A DNA stretch of 64,000 bases from positions 6,024 to 70,023 of the forward strand of contig KV920984.1 of NCBI GenBank assembly GCA_002081555.1, in the 5' to 3' direction. The number at the start of each line of letters is the position of its first letter. The first letter of the stretch is position 1. The stretch comes from Protostelium mycophagum. Taxonomy: Eukaryota > Evosea > Variosea > Protosteliida > Protosteliaceae. Position numbers and translations under genes: made by a program. Of this stretch, positions 19,223-31,077 are shown one piece after another. The notes below the pieces were generated by a model, which was not told the origin of the DNA, did no database searches, and was given only the letters and a program-made list of their open reading frames with translations.

Positions 19223-21986
19223 TTAGAATCCCATGCACTTGGATGTGGTAGGATAGTCGTTTCCTGATATGTTATTCAGCTTGAACCCTTCTCCCACGCA
19301 ACTGGCAGTTCCCACGATTCTGATGTTCTTCGCGACGACGTCTATCAAGTCTGCAGAGCCAGAGCACGAGTGCATCTCGAAGGCCCAGTCGCTTGTGTCG
19401 ATCGTAACGTTCTTGAATGTGACCTGTACAACGTCAAACTACATTTGTACATTGCGTTGTAGAGAGCCAACAACACCAGGTAAAAAAAAGATAAGGTACC
19501 TCGCTGTGGTTGTCCCAGAAGGTGATCCCGGACCAAGAAGAGTCCAAGATCTCGGTATCGCTGAAGGTGACGTTGCTGATGGCTCCCTGAGCGGCCCAGA
19601 CCCAGATTCCACCGTTGTGCCACGCTCCGAAACGGCTGGGAGCTCCACATCTACAACGTCTCAATGAAATGTGACATCTCGGTTGTGCTGGTCTTACCTG
19701 ATGACAGTGTTTCTGCTGAATTCGGTTTCACCTGATAAAGTGATGGCATCGTAACGATTGGCGACCTAAATACCCATGAGTTTTCTTCGAATCTTCCGTT
19801 GATCTGATGACGTCATCACCTGTAAACCTCCTCCGTCGCAGATGGAGTCGGACACGATGTTGTCATTTGCACTGTTGGAGTCACCACCATAGAGGGCGAT
19901 GCCATTGGCCAGCACTGGCACTTGGATCGTGTTGAATCTGAATTGGTTGTTCTTGTCCGCTTGCTTCTCGGACCACATGGCGAGTCCATCATCACCTGTG
20001 CCCTCATCAGCTCTATAATGATGCATCAATTTTGTCAAAATACACCATTGTAGAGAGCCAGGTATTTGTCACGGTTACAATTCAACAAAAGTTTTGCTTC
20101 ATGATGACGTCACTCACCCAAGTTACGTAAGTGTGACTGTTCAATGATGGAGTTGGTGACACCCTGGTGGAAGTTGACACCATCAGCGTAGACATTTCTA
20201 ATGTACACATCGGTGACGTGTAATCCGTCGAAGGGACCGTCTAACCACATACCACACTTGGTGTGCTCGATCCACAAGTTCTGGAACATGGACTTGCTTG
20301 GCGCTCCTTCAAGACGTCATTACGATGAACATATAATCATGTCATCTAAGAAATACCTCCAACACCACTGTCTTTGGCGCCATCGTCTCTCACGTTGGTC
20401 ATTCCGGTAATGGCTAAATCGTAAACCTCAATTCCTGGAAATATCAGTTTATGCATCTACAACGAGTCACACGTACCGGAGGTACCTCCGTCGACAGCTT
20501 CCTTGGCGAAGAAACCCACACCATGATTTGCGGTGGCGAACACGGTAGAGTACCAGGGTCCAGCACCTCTGATCGTAACCTTGTCGGCAATGGTGAATCT
20601 GGAGTTCACTGCAAATGAACCCTCAGGAATCCAAAGAGCTGCAAAGCTTCAGCATTCCACGATTTTCTCGCGGAATCTCTCACTCTTTCCCTTGCTGCTG
20701 GCGTCTACAATGGCCTTGTTGAAAGAGGCCGTGGAGTCTTGTGCTCCTGAAGGATCAGCTCCGTAGTCTTTTACGTTGAGAGAGTCTGCGGGTTGTGCGT
20801 ATGGTGCGGGGACCATGTAGAAATCGGCGAGGTCAATGGTGTAGGTGACTCCAGGTGTGGTCCCGCTCACTCTCACCTGTCAAAGTAAATCATCTCGTCG
20901 TCATGTTTCTGTCATTCCATGAACATTCCATCTACAACTCACGGTGGAACCGGCGGGTAGAGTTCTTCCGAACATTCCTCTGGTCTCGTCATAAAAGTGG
21001 TGAGCTCCACCGTCAGAGGGCCTCTTTGTGAAGGGGTAACTTCCGTAAGCCCAGCTAAACTTGGATGTGACGGTTAACTCTTGGGAGAACCCTCCGTTCG
21101 AGGCGATCATCAACTTCGCGACCTGGGAAACTGTCAGTATGACGTGTCAGATGTCAGGCATGGAGCAATACCTGTCCAGATCCATCAGCGGTATCGGGGA
21201 TGCTGAAACGGACGGTGATGGCATTGGCGGGCTTGGTGAGATTGAACATCACGTACTGTGAGCCTGTGATCTGAACGGCCTTTCTGCCTGAGGCTTCAGA
21301 GGGTAATTGCATATAGGTACGGTCAGGACCGATCTGTGATGGTGTAAGTGATGATCACGAGCAGTGAAGGCTTACCAGCTTTCCATTGTGAGCGCAGTCT
21401 TCGGCTTCGTGCTCCTCATAAGAGGTGGTGGCACCGCGGTAGGCGAGAGGAACAGCTGCGGGGATCTCGATGAAGTCGAGCTTGATATCACCAGAGAGGT
21501 GGTCTAAGACGATGGTGTTGATACCTAAATGGTGAGATTTTGTCTCGATTTGATGTCTCAAGATCACCTGTGCGAAGCTCCAGAGGGATCTTGTGAGTGT
21601 TTGGTGCAGAGCTAAGGGGTAAAGAGATGTCGTTGTGAATGTGACCATTGACTTTGGCAGAGAGCTGACCTCCTGCGCTATGAAAGATGAGCTTCTACTT
21701 TTAAGAAGATGTTTCATCTTACGGAGCTGCATAACGAACAAATGTGGCGTGCTTTGTATCCTTCTCGGCACGGACAGTGAAGACAGCGCGACCTTCAGAT
21801 GCGACATTGACAACGGCAAGGTTGGACCAGTGTCCTGTCCTCTTCAGAATCACATCATCTTTATGGACACATACCAGCGTGATCTTCGGAGTGTGTGGCT
21901 CCTCCGATGATGTGAGCGTGTTCTGCCTCCAAGCGGATGGCCGAAGCAATGGCCAGTGAACAGATGAAAAACGTGGCAAGCTTCAT
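19223..21986 (-). CDS. Secreted GH87-type alpha-glucanase (mycodextranase/alpha-1,3-glucanase family)
   Basis: A secreted polysaccharide hydrolase of right-handed beta-helix fold. The start at 21986 gives a signal peptide, MKLATFFICSLAIASA. An N-terminal carbohydrate-binding-like module (RTGHWSNLAVVNVASEGRAV) is followed by RGATTSYEEHEAED, ASGRKAVQITGSQYVMFNL, FSWAYGSYPFTKRPSDGG and HHFYDETRGMFGR. The beta-helix then opens VKDYGADPSGAQDSTASFNK and includes ADGVNFHQGVTNSIIEQSHL, GTGDDGLAMWSEKQ and LANGIALYGGDSNSANDN. It ends SGNDYPTTSKCMGF-stop (19223-19225). These phrases are characteristic of actinobacterial mycodextranase-type proteins, so bacterial origin is likely, yet the gene now has about ten spliceosomal introns. 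Alpha-1,3-glucan is a fungal wall polymer, which suggests a role in feeding on fungi (inference). Exact substrate is unproven. Confidence 0.82.
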
Positions 21987-22639
21987 CTCGTGTTGTGAGT
22001 TGTGATCTGCAAACAAAATACAATTGTCCTGTCTCAGGCGGCATCAGCTTGACACAAGAATTCGGGATTGACGCCCATTTTGAGATTTCCCACAAAACTT
22101 GATCCCTGGGAGTACACCCGGAATCCTGGTTATTTCTGCAGCGTCAGAGGTTAAGAGGACGAGTGACTGTGAATACTTTGGGCGGCCATTTTCAAACACC
22201 AAGAGTTTTCGCATGTTTGCTGTGAAGTTGTAAAGTATCTGCTCTGGTTTATTACCGTCAGATGCTGAGGCGATTTAAAATTGCTGGGAGCTAACCAGGA
22301 CAGCAGACAACAATATATTGTCCACATTAACCGTCTTACAGAGTGACAAGGTTCGACCCACGGGATGGATAACAGGAAATAACCCTACTTCATAGTACTT
22401 TCACAATTGATTCTGAATAATTATTCTCCATTTTGCCTGGCGACCGGTCTTCAGTTAAAAAATATATAAATATTAAGCAATGTACACATGTTACTTCCCT
22501 GCGTATCCACAAGATCTTTCTTCCCTCGTCTCTGAAGCAAATGAAAGTGGAAAACTACTGTATAATAGCCTTACTTACGGGGTTGAAGAACTCCGCCGAA
22601 GGCTAAATATTTTTTGGCGGTTTCCAGCTTCAAAAGGAC
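21987..22639. other. Divergent intergenic region, glucanase / RABL2
   Basis: AT-rich around 22440-22480. No RNA gene or convincing exon. An open frame at 22480-22668 overlaps the RABL2 start in another frame and is rejected. Promoters of both genes are expected here. Confidence 0.45.
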
Positions 22640-23479
22640 ATGGCGACAAAGAAAGACGAGAGGATTAAAGTCATACTTCTGGGCGATTCAGCCGTGGGTA
22701 AAACCAAGTGAGTGATGGTCTAATCCACTTCGAAATCGGGCTCACATGTGCAGGCTTGTGGAGCGCTTCCTGATGGATAATTAGTAGGACCAACTAAGAC
22801 AATTAGACACTGACTAATCCAGCCATCCTCAACAGATGTCCACTTTTGCTCTCACCCTGTTTCCATATGAGGCGGAGATTGACGGCAAAAGTGTCCCAGT
22901 AGGTGAGGGGATTCTACTGAGCTCATGATGTCTCCCGAGCGCGCGTTAACGCAGATAGATTTCTGGGATACAGCAGGCCAAGAGCGTTTCAACAGGTGAG
23001 ATAAACAATAATAGATCTGTTATTTAGGCGTCCCAGCATGCATCCATCTTATTATCACAATGCTCACTGTTGCATTTTGGTATTCGATGTGACGAGAAAG
23101 GTTACATACATGAATCTAAATACTTGGTACAAAGAGCTGCAAGACGCCAGAAAGGGTCTACCCGTCATCGTCGTCGCCAACAAGATCGATGTCGACTACA
23201 AGGTGATCATCCCTCATGAAGGTAACGTCTGATCGGAACAGGTCACTGAGAGGAGTTTTGCTTTCGCTGGAAAGAAGGGGGCACCGTTTTTCTTTGCCAG
23301 CGCCTCAGACGGAACGAACGTGGTACAGATTTTTGAGGAGGCCATCAGGCTTGGAATGGAGTTCATCGAGAAGCCACCCCAAGACTTTGTCTCCGATGTT
23401 CTCAGTCTCTTAGCCGAGGTATATTTTCACATCTTCGGTGCGCGCCAACTCATTTTTTCAGGACTGGGAGAAAAAATAG
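22640..23479 (+). CDS. RABL2: RABL2-family small GTPase
   Basis: A Rab-like GTPase of the intraflagellar-transport and ciliary-entry machinery. The P-loop is LLGDSAVGKTK; then come LVERFLMDN, YHPQQMSTFALTLF (RABL2 signature, human reads YQPQQLSTYALTLY), switch II DFWDTAGQERFNR, SYYHNAHCCILVFDVTRKVT, the base motif VVANKIDVD, and SASDGTNVVQIFEEAIRLG. The last tiny exon encodes DWEKK-stop (23462-23479). An apparent in-frame TAG after MDN is removed by a 39-nt intron (22784-22822) that restores the family sequence. No prenylation Cys, as in other RABL2 proteins. Its presence suggests the organism builds cilia or flagella. It converges on RRP36 with 37 bases between stops. Confidence 0.93.
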
Positions 23480-23516
23480 AAAAATAGAAAAATTGTAAGA
23501 TAGTTTTTTTTGGACT

Positions 23517-24700
23517 TTATTGAGTGAGAGGAGCACGTTTCTTCTCTCTGGCGTTGTTCTTGGTGGTTTTTTTCTTGATGTATTTTTCCAGGCCACCAGA
23601 TTCCTTCAAGTCTTTGAATTTCTCTTTCTGTGTTCGCTGGTTCCTCTCGGCTGTGGATGATCAGGGACATAGAACATGATCTGATGAGCTCACCCTTCTT
23701 CATGTATCGTGGCTTCAATCCAAAGTTGGCGAGGCGGTCGAATGTCTCTCTTCTCCATTCCTTCTCCACCTTCTTCTTTATGTGCTTTTCCTTCTCCTTG
23801 TGCTTTCTGTTCAACTATAGACTTTCAGCAGCGCTGCGGGTATTTTTTTCATAACGGTCGACGAAATTCAAATTTTGAAATTCGCTCACGTAATCTTGTT
23901 GCAGTATTGCGAGTTGTTGTCTTCTCTTGAAGGTTTCAGGGTCTGAACCCTTCAGCTCCTTCAACTCTTGTCGTATGCTGTTGAGCTCATTCTCTCTCAT
24001 CTCTTCTATAAAGGTCCATTCTTTCTTGTACTCTGGGGCGACATCTTGTACAAATCGTGGATCTACAGTTTTATGCTGGCAAAGTGAGCTTCCATGCTGT
24101 TGTATACGAAAATTGATGTTTACCCTGATGGGAACAATGTTGATTTGGGCACGTTTGGCTGGTATCTTACTACTGCGCTCATTTGGTCTGTATTTGATCA
24201 TTAATTATACATTATTTGATCAGAGCGACCCACGCTAGACCTGGCAATCTCTGTTTCGTGTTTCTCTTTTTGATTTGTTGCAGCTGAAGTTTCATCATCT
24301 CTTGTTGTTTTGGTGTCAGTTGAATGTTGTTCTTTTTCTTTGGTGGTACTTTCTTTCGGACGGGTTCATCTTCCGGCTCCTCTTCACTTTGCTCATCCTC
24401 ATCTGCGCTGAGATCTTCATCAAATTGGTTGGCTTCCTGAAAGTCCATCGTATCTTCCTCAGATTCTTCCTCTTCCAAATCATTAAGTGGTTGTCTATTC
24501 TTCTTCATTGGGATTTCATCTCTGAAATTGTCTAATGTGTCCAGATCTTCTTCACTGTCAGAGCCCTCTGCGACGATTGGGTTGCCACTCTGTGCAGCTG
24601 GAACATTTTTTCTTGGGAGAATTGGAGTTGGCTTCTTTAATATCTTCCCTTTTCTCTCTTTAAGTGCCTTGAGAGCCTTCTCGGAAACCGTATACGGCAT
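23517..24700 (-). CDS. RRP36: RRP36, nucleolar rRNA-processing factor
   Basis: Needed for early 18S rRNA cleavages in 90S pre-ribosomes (family knowledge). The first exon, from Met 24700, holds a very acidic low-complexity region with several E/D-rich tracts and a basic PPKKKN stretch. The conserved part follows: YRPNERSSK, DPRFVQDVAPEYKKEWTFIE, then MRENELNSIRQELKELKGSD. The end reads a basic helix (HKEKEKHIKKKVEKEWRRE), LKPRYMKKGE, then KFKDLKESGGLEKYIKKKTT and a basic tail RAPLTQ-stop (23517-23519). The order 'RPN ... DPRF ... IRQELKxxK ... PxYxKKxE ... LKxSGxLEKYxxKK' is diagnostic. The long acidic N-terminus is common in fungal homologues too. Confidence 0.85.
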
Positions 24701-24818
24701 GGTGATGTGATGATGTGATATGTTTCCGTTCTTTTTCAGAGTGGGAACAATTGATTGTGCCTACACAACCAAAACAAAACTGTTTCAGTGACACGAAGTT
24801 GACCACGAGGTCACTATT

Positions 24819-27492
24819 ATGAGTGGGTATTATATATATCTATTCATTATTCACCCTAACACAGCCTCTTTCGACACGGACTTTGAGTTATCAGAACATC
24901 TCGCTATCGACAGTAACGGACGTCTGATCATTCAGTGTAATCACCACGAACATTCTCATTTCACCATACCTTTGTTAGAGACAGACGAAGAAGACGGTAG
25001 ATCAGAGATGAATCAGCCTAAAGGGGCAAGAAAGGAATTTCGCTTCGATTTCAGAAAGACCAAGCCCAAGCCAACTCCCTCTTCACCTTCTTCAACTCTG
25101 CCTCTATCTTCCGTAAGAAAATCTAGTTTAGTTTCTTCTCAAGAGAGCAGCGAGACCAGCACTCCTTAGAACCACTCAGAGACGACCATGACTCCTGTTT
25201 TCACCTCTTAGAGGATAGAAGGGAATCCGCCCTGCAATATCCAGAAGAAGCTACAGTGTCTCTCAGTAAGGAGGCTTTTATTATTATACCGAGAATAAAT
25301 AGGTTTGGTGGAGGCTGCGAGAGCTCTCATGCAGCCCACTCCATCTCCAATTCAACTACAGACATCCCCTGCAGAGAAACACAGCCCGTCGGCACCTATA
25401 CTAGAATTTAGAATGGTAAACATGTGAAAAAGAAATTCACACGCTGAGATGAATAGATAAGAACAGTCCCAGTAGAAGATTTGGCAGGGATAGAATTGGT
25501 GGAAATTGGAGTACAAATACCCACAATCGCAGAGGAAGAGGTGCATATAGATCATTCGATTATCCAAGAGAATATAGAATTTCCCTCTGTAACCATCCCG
25601 TTCAAGAGCGAGAGGGAGCTCCAAGAATATTTAGAAGCATTATCCAAACCAACGTAAACCACCGTTTCTGTCAAAACTGTGGTAGACTCACAGCAAGTAC
25701 AGTGGTGAATTCAGACAAGAAGTACAGGAAGAAGAAATTGCTATACCCATAATGACGGAGACGGAGGAGGTAATAGAAAAAGTCGAGGAGAGTATTTGTA
25801 AGGAGCCGGCAGACACCGTACAAAATGATATGGTAGTCTCAAGAACTACTTCAGAGGATTTCGGAAATGATCAGAAGAAGCTCATTTTTGGAAATCTACA
25901 ATCGCCCGTTGTCCGTACACCTGAATCAACCGAGGAACTACACCTTCCGGCAGGAGAAATGGCTATCCAAGCTGAAAATGCTCCTCCTGTGGTCATCGAA
26001 GTGCCTATCGATAATCCTGCTGAGATACAAACGGATTCGAAACTTTTGGACCATATGGAAGCACATGTTGAGGAGCGGGTTCCTGCAATAGAAGTCGGAG
26101 GGCAGAATGCACCAGAAATTTCTCCTCCAGAGATACAAAGTATTGTCGATTTCGTGGATGTGCCCGAGTACATTATCACCGAGAAACCTGCAGTTTCTCA
26201 GGAAGAGGTTCCCAATTTAGACACCTCAACAAGCTCGATGGAGGAGGATGTACAGATAGAGACCAGCAAGCCTAATGCAGAAGATCCGATTGTAGTGCAG
26301 CAAATTCAAATTCCAGCAGATATGGCGTCATCTCATGTGAACACCCCCTCAGAGACACCCAACCAAGGTAGTTTTGGAAGGTCTCTTCAAATGCTCTTCT
26401 CACCTTAGCACAGCACCCAATCTTGACGCAGAAGAATACGTAGTGCCAGTCCAAAGAGAAGATGTCCCCTTAGAGTCCCATTTTCATGAAATACCGCCTG
26501 CAATGGCTGATAGAGTCGAAGACATGCACCCTCTCGTTTCAGATACAAACGAAGAACTGCCATCTGACCTTCAAACAACTCTCGAACCCATACCGGCCCA
26601 GCCAGAGATCGTCCAGAATTTACCAGTGTACCCTCCGACCATTGTTCTCGTTGTAGAAGGCCAAGATAGAAGCCCCCCCGAGGTGCAACACACCGTTTTG
26701 GAACCCGTTTCCGTGGAATTTCAGCATTTTACGCATGAAAACAGAGAGCCAAAATCCGACCCCGTACATATTGATGCAGAAGATGAATTCGAAATTGTAT
26801 CTGTGGGCTCGGAGAGTAGCGCTGAAGAGGATATAATGGAGGAAGATGTACACGAGAACCCGCAGGCACCTATGCAAGAAGATATACCAGATTCAAGAGC
26901 GGAAATATCTGCAAGTACCTCTGCGATTGTAGAAGAGGGAATCGAAAATGGAGACATGCCTTCCACTACCTCACCTTCTCCCTTCAAGATCCCAAGCTCA
27001 CCAGTGATCAAGTCTGCTAAAGCGACCCAAGACGAGGTGGGAATGTTACGATTTGGATCTTATTGAATCTGTACAGGCCATATCTTTCATGCTGAACTAT
27101 CAAGAATCTTCTCCTCAGCCTCCCTCTGCCAAGTTGACGCTTTACAAGAGAAAACCAGAGGTACAAACGATATGATACAAAAAATCATTTCTACGTTTTT
27201 ATATTCTGTAGATGTTATTGCCTGTAACACCTTCCAAGAGAAGTAAAGTCGCACAGAAAACGGAAGTCAAAAATGCAGACGGTAAGAAGGTCTCATGGTG
27301 ACTGAACCATAAACATTACCTTTACACACTTCAATAGATCCTTTCCACATCTTCGAAGCGGCTGCCCTCGGTGTACATCCCCCACAGCAGGCCCAGGGAA
27401 GAAACCCCCAACCCACCCTCTGCAAGGTGACGACCTGATCCCCCACATCTAACCCTCTACAGTGGAAATTGCTCAAGAGAGGAAGAGTTTGA
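24819..27492 (+). CDS. Large acidic low-complexity protein of unknown function
   Basis: Not recognised. It has several exons in the plus direction. The first, from 24819, includes EFRFDFRKTKPKPTPSSPSS, which looks like a short linear motif in a Ser/Pro context. Two long exons (about 25752-26367 and 26409-27040) are rich in Glu, Pro, Val and Ile with very few aromatic or Cys residues (for example PVVIEVPIDNPAEIQTDSKL), and should be disordered. Small basic exons follow (MLLPVTPSKRSKVAQKTE; a segment FHIFEAAALGVHPPQQAQG), and the last ends KRGRV-stop at 27490-27492. AATAAA overlaps the stop. The basic C-terminus could be a nuclear-localisation signal. The first Met is doubtful because it lies next to a possible intron. 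Confidence 0.55.
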
Positions 27493-27638
27493 ATAAAATG
27501 ACATTCTCGAACTCAAAATTTATTGAGGGAATTCCTCATCTTGAAATAAATAAAAGATCCTCCTTGAAAATTGGATCCCAGGCCGCCCATCGGTCCGAAT
27601 ATTCGTGCTCATCGGTATAAATATTTGTGCCACCTGCC

Positions 27639-28823
27639 TCAGCACACGCTGCAGTACTTGAGAGAAGAGAGGGTCAGCACGGCGCTCTCCAAGTCTTCCA
27701 GGTCGCTCTGGTTATACAGTTGGTGAATCTCTTGCTTTCTCACGATCTTTGGGAGCTTGTTGGTTGAAGCCGGTGTGCTCTCTACGCTCTCGCCTTCTGA
27801 AGAGGAGCCACTGCAGTACTTTCTCTTCTTGCCGTGTCCCTCTAAAAGTTCCTTCTGCAAATTGAAAGCTGCACTGCCGTTGGCCATCCCGCTTAAGAAC
27901 TTGACAACAGAGGGGTGCGTCAGACCGAAACGGTCAGAGCCAAAGACAGAGACGGACCGGTCCGATTTAGGGAGTCTCTTGTGTAACAACCTCCATGCTG
28001 AAGACAGGCTATGAGAGACGACGGGTTCGCTGCCATCTGTGCAAGAGATGACGAACTCGATGCGACCGTCCATGTTCTTCACCATGCACGTGTACTTGAT
28101 CTGCTCATTTGGGTGACCTGGGCGAGGTAGAAGACGAGAAGCTGTATAGTTGACTGGCCATACGTGCTTCTCTGTGACGAAGGGCATCTGTGGCACGATG
28201 TCGCCCAAGTTGGAGATTGTGATGTCGCCCAACATAAAGGGGACACGAGCTGTGCCGTCCGAATTACGAGGAATCTCTATATTGTTGCTTTGTAACTGTT
28301 ACATGTTAGAATTGATGAAGGATGATAACAAAGATGGACTTGCCTGCTTCTTTCTCAACTTTTTCTCAGTTTTGGAGATGGGCTCAGAAGCAACTACCGG
28401 AGCTGGTGCTTCTATTGCTGGTACTTTGTTATCTGGATAACACTTGAATTCGTAATCTAAGAGGTATCTCTCATAGTTCTTCTTCAAGCGGAATGAAGAA
28501 TCGGTGATGGAGGGATCGAAATTGTCCAATCTCTTCCAAATCTTGGACCACGTGCCGACGTTCTTGACCACTTCATTGAATCCACCGTAAGCGGTGACCT
28601 CCTTGAATAATTGAAAGAGGTCGAGTTCTTTGTAACCCATGATGGGAATCTTGAAGAGTGGCTTGCCAGCCTCGGCCATAAACTTGTTAACGTCCATTAA
28701 GAAGGACTTCCTTTCCGCTGATTCGTAATTTTCCGGAAGAAAAGGCTGTCCCTCTGGTGATTGAGGAGCAGAGACGTGAGTCGATGTCTCTGACACTTGT
28801 GATGATGATGTATTGTTGTCCAT
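27639..28823 (-). CDS. ARID and FYR (FYRN-FYRC) domain nuclear protein
   Basis: A chromatin or transcription factor. Met 28823 opens MDNNTSSSQVSETSTHVSAP. The ARID DNA-binding domain follows (FLMDVNKFMAEAGKPLFKIP, then ELDLFQLFKEVTAYGGFNEV, then TWSKIWKRLD, then LKKNYERYLLDYE). After one intron at about 28300 comes a FYRN part (HVWPVNYTASRLL, then EQIKYTCMVKN, then RIEFVISCTDGSEP) and a FYRC part (SSAWRLLHKRL, then FGSDRFGLTHPSVVKFLSGM). It ends LSSLKYCSVC-stop. FYR domains occur in MLL-type methyltransferases, TBRG1 and JmjC/ARID demethylases; here no JmjC or SET domain is visible. The open frame continues upstream to 28961, but the Met at 28823 gives the best start. Confidence 0.85.
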
Positions 28824-30081
28824 GATGGTGTTGATGTCAAAGATCGGTATCAATGAGGGTTGTATGGTGTTGTGAGGGATCGCAATGGAGATGGATCTTG
28901 AATTTTGTTGATGAAGGAGGATGATTGTTGTGATGTCGCCTGCGAGTAGACGATCGATCAATCAAATGATTGATTGTTGTCAACAGAATTCTCTTCCTTT
29001 CTGGCAGCGTTGTTGTTGAGATTTATTGTCACGATGGGTGTTGAGCCGTTCCCTCTTTCTTCTCTCTTTCCTTGCGAAATGGGTGTCCACATTTTAGACC
29101 TTTATTATCATAAAGGTGATCTTCGTAAACCATTCCCGCCATTATCTCACGCATATGTCACGTTCCTAAACGTGCAGTAGATCGTTTCCGAGCGAAAATT
29201 GCGTGTTGAAATCTCCGCGTATTTGTGCAATGTCGACATTTTCTTGTTGCGAAATAGCCCGGACCACTCACGAGTTTTCTCAGCACACCCTGATAGAAAA
29301 TTGCTGAGTGTGACATGCGAATTGAGAGAAAATTCAATTTGTTCCGCGGTGTTTCAAAGTTCGCCAGAGAGCTCTGCCGGTCAAGTTGTGATATCGCAGG
29401 CAGTGTCGTTGCTCTGGTGTGACCACCCCTCAGGTTTGAGTAATTTTTCAAAAGAGAAAGATTGACTTTGGTGGAATGTACACCATGACATGTATGAATA
29501 TGACGTCATCTGATCATCACCCGCAAATGATCCCCTTTCGCAGTTGCGGCCAAATGTGGATCTGCCTGTTCTTTGCGTGCCTCTGTCGGGTCATATTTTG
29601 ATTCGTGACATTCTGCGCCTTAAAGGTGATTGCCACAAAATACTCCGGCAAGCTCAAATGTGGCGACAGCCTCGATTGACAATGATGCGAAAATGATACA
29701 AATGTTTTTATATTGAATTGATATCATATTGATGTACACCATTGATATTAATAACTACACCAAAAGAACCTTGTTCTAAAAGTGGCGTATTAAGCGGAGA
29801 TATTTCATAGATCAAGCCCGATTTATCACCGCTGGATCACGAATGCGTCGATATCATCAAACTATCACGATCATCCAGTGATTCGAGCCACAACATCTGT
29901 ATTTTAAACCAGCAATACAGTTAATCTGTGGCTGCCCGAAACCCTCACACTAAAGTAGTGTTAAAATCCTAGGAATCGGGGTCAGACCCGGGAAAATTTA
30001 TAACTGTCTCCGGAGAAGAATCTGTGAAAGATGAGGCAGCATTCTTGATCGCGAAGCGGGAAAGGCACATCAACCGCTTCG
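28824..30081. other. Long intergenic region
   Basis: About 1.2 kb without a recognisable gene. Overlapping open frames on both strands at 29158-29465 have no family resemblance. One TTCCCGCC word lies near 29130. 5' UTRs and promoters of the ARID-FYR gene and the secreted-protein gene are expected at the edges. Confidence 0.45.
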
Positions 30082-30747
30082 ATGAAGATCTCTCTCGTCC
30101 TTCTGCTCTGCTTGATCTTTCTGTCAGAGGCCTATATTATCAGCTATCAATATAAGGAGAAGGATTGCAGTGGGATCCCATCGAGCGCCATTTTTCGAGC
30201 TGCAGATGCTTGCCTAACGGCGACAGATGGAGGAAGCAGCAGTGTATCGGTGAACAGAACCACATTCACACGATACATTTTCCAAGATGATCTGTGCCGA
30301 GTCTTCAGACTGTCAACCGAGCTGCCATTGGATCGGTGTATCAACGGGATCTATACCTCAGAATCTTCTCTCTTAGACCTACCAGCAGGACCGTCTGCGA
30401 CAGTCTCAAAGACATTTCATGATTCAGAAGACTGCTCAGGGCTGCCCTCTTCTGGTTCAATTTCATACACAGAAACATGTCAGCCCTCTTCAGAGTGCCT
30501 CAGTACTGTCAACGGAAATACTACCACATCTTCTACACAAACCTGCGGAGGGGGATCACGGCCGTGGACACTTTCAAGTTCCCAAACAACAGAGCAGGAT
30601 CTCCTCGAGGACCATGTAACATCGACACTAGAGGATCTCACATCGCGGAAGGCAACAACGGTCCGAACTCCAGTTTTGGAATCCGGACTGAGCAGAGCTC
30701 TCTGTGCCTTTTCTTTCATTCTGGCATCGATGGTTTTGGTTTTTTGA
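30082..30747 (+). CDS. Second secreted Cys-rich protein, likely GPI-anchored
   Basis: Function unknown. An uninterrupted 221-codon frame opens with a strong signal peptide, MKISLVLLLCLIFLSEAYI. The mature region has two copies of a short motif around a Cys: KEKDCSGIPSSAIF and HDSEDCSGLPSSGSISY. Other Cys are spaced through CLTATDG, LCRVFR, RCINGIYTSE, TCQPSSEC and TCGGGS. Ser/Thr content is high, with N-glycosylation sequons (NRT, NTT, NGN). The C-terminus is a hydrophobic tail (ALCAFSFILASMVLVF) that would suit a GPI signal. The layout resembles the gene at 8124-8807, but I cannot show homology beyond it. Confidence 0.75.
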   Translation: MKISLVLLLCLIFLSEAYIISYQYKEKDCSGIPSSAIFRAADACLTATDGGSSSVSVNRTTFTRYIFQDDLCRVFRLSTELPLDRCINGIYTSESSLLDLPAGPSATVSKTFHDSEDCSGLPSSGSISYTETCQPSSECLSTVNGNTTTSSTQTCGGGSRPWTLSSSQTTEQDLLEDHVTSTLEDLTSRKATTVRTPVLESGLSRALCAFSFILASMVLVF

Positions 30748-31077
30748 GGGGAAAAAAGTTAGGGCATTGACATGCAAAGACAATAGTAATAGAGCCCTCG
30801 AGATCAATCTCGTCGTATTCTTTGTCTTCCATTATTTCATTCATTGATGTACATGATGTCTATTGTCCAATTTGGTCGATTTCTGAAACGGCCCAAAAAT
30901 TCTACGTACGGTAATCAACATGAAATTCACGGTATGCAACCGTGAGTTGTGGAACTGTAAAGAATTGCACAGCTTCTAAATTTGGATCCTGCTTCGTAAA
31001 TAACCAGAACGAACTCCTGAAGATCTATGTGTACATGTTGAAAGGCATCCTCGTAATAATAAAAGTATCTCAACTAT
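30748..31077. other. Convergent intergenic spacer
   Basis: Between the stop codons of the secreted protein and the RasGAP. It contains a CACGGT...ACCGTG inverted pair near 30930-30950 and nothing else that I recognise. Confidence 0.4.

Noticed and set aside
22345-22362. AGGTTCGACCCACGG, resembling a tRNA B box
   Set aside because: No acceptor, D arm or anticodon arm could be folded around it.
22771-22786. Apparent in-frame TAG in RABL2 after MDN
   Set aside because: A 39-nt GT-AG intron at 22784-22822 removes it and restores the family motif YHPQQMSTFALTLF.
29158-29465. Overlapping ~90-codon frames on opposite strands
   Set aside because: Neither has family resemblance, a convincing start context or splice partners.
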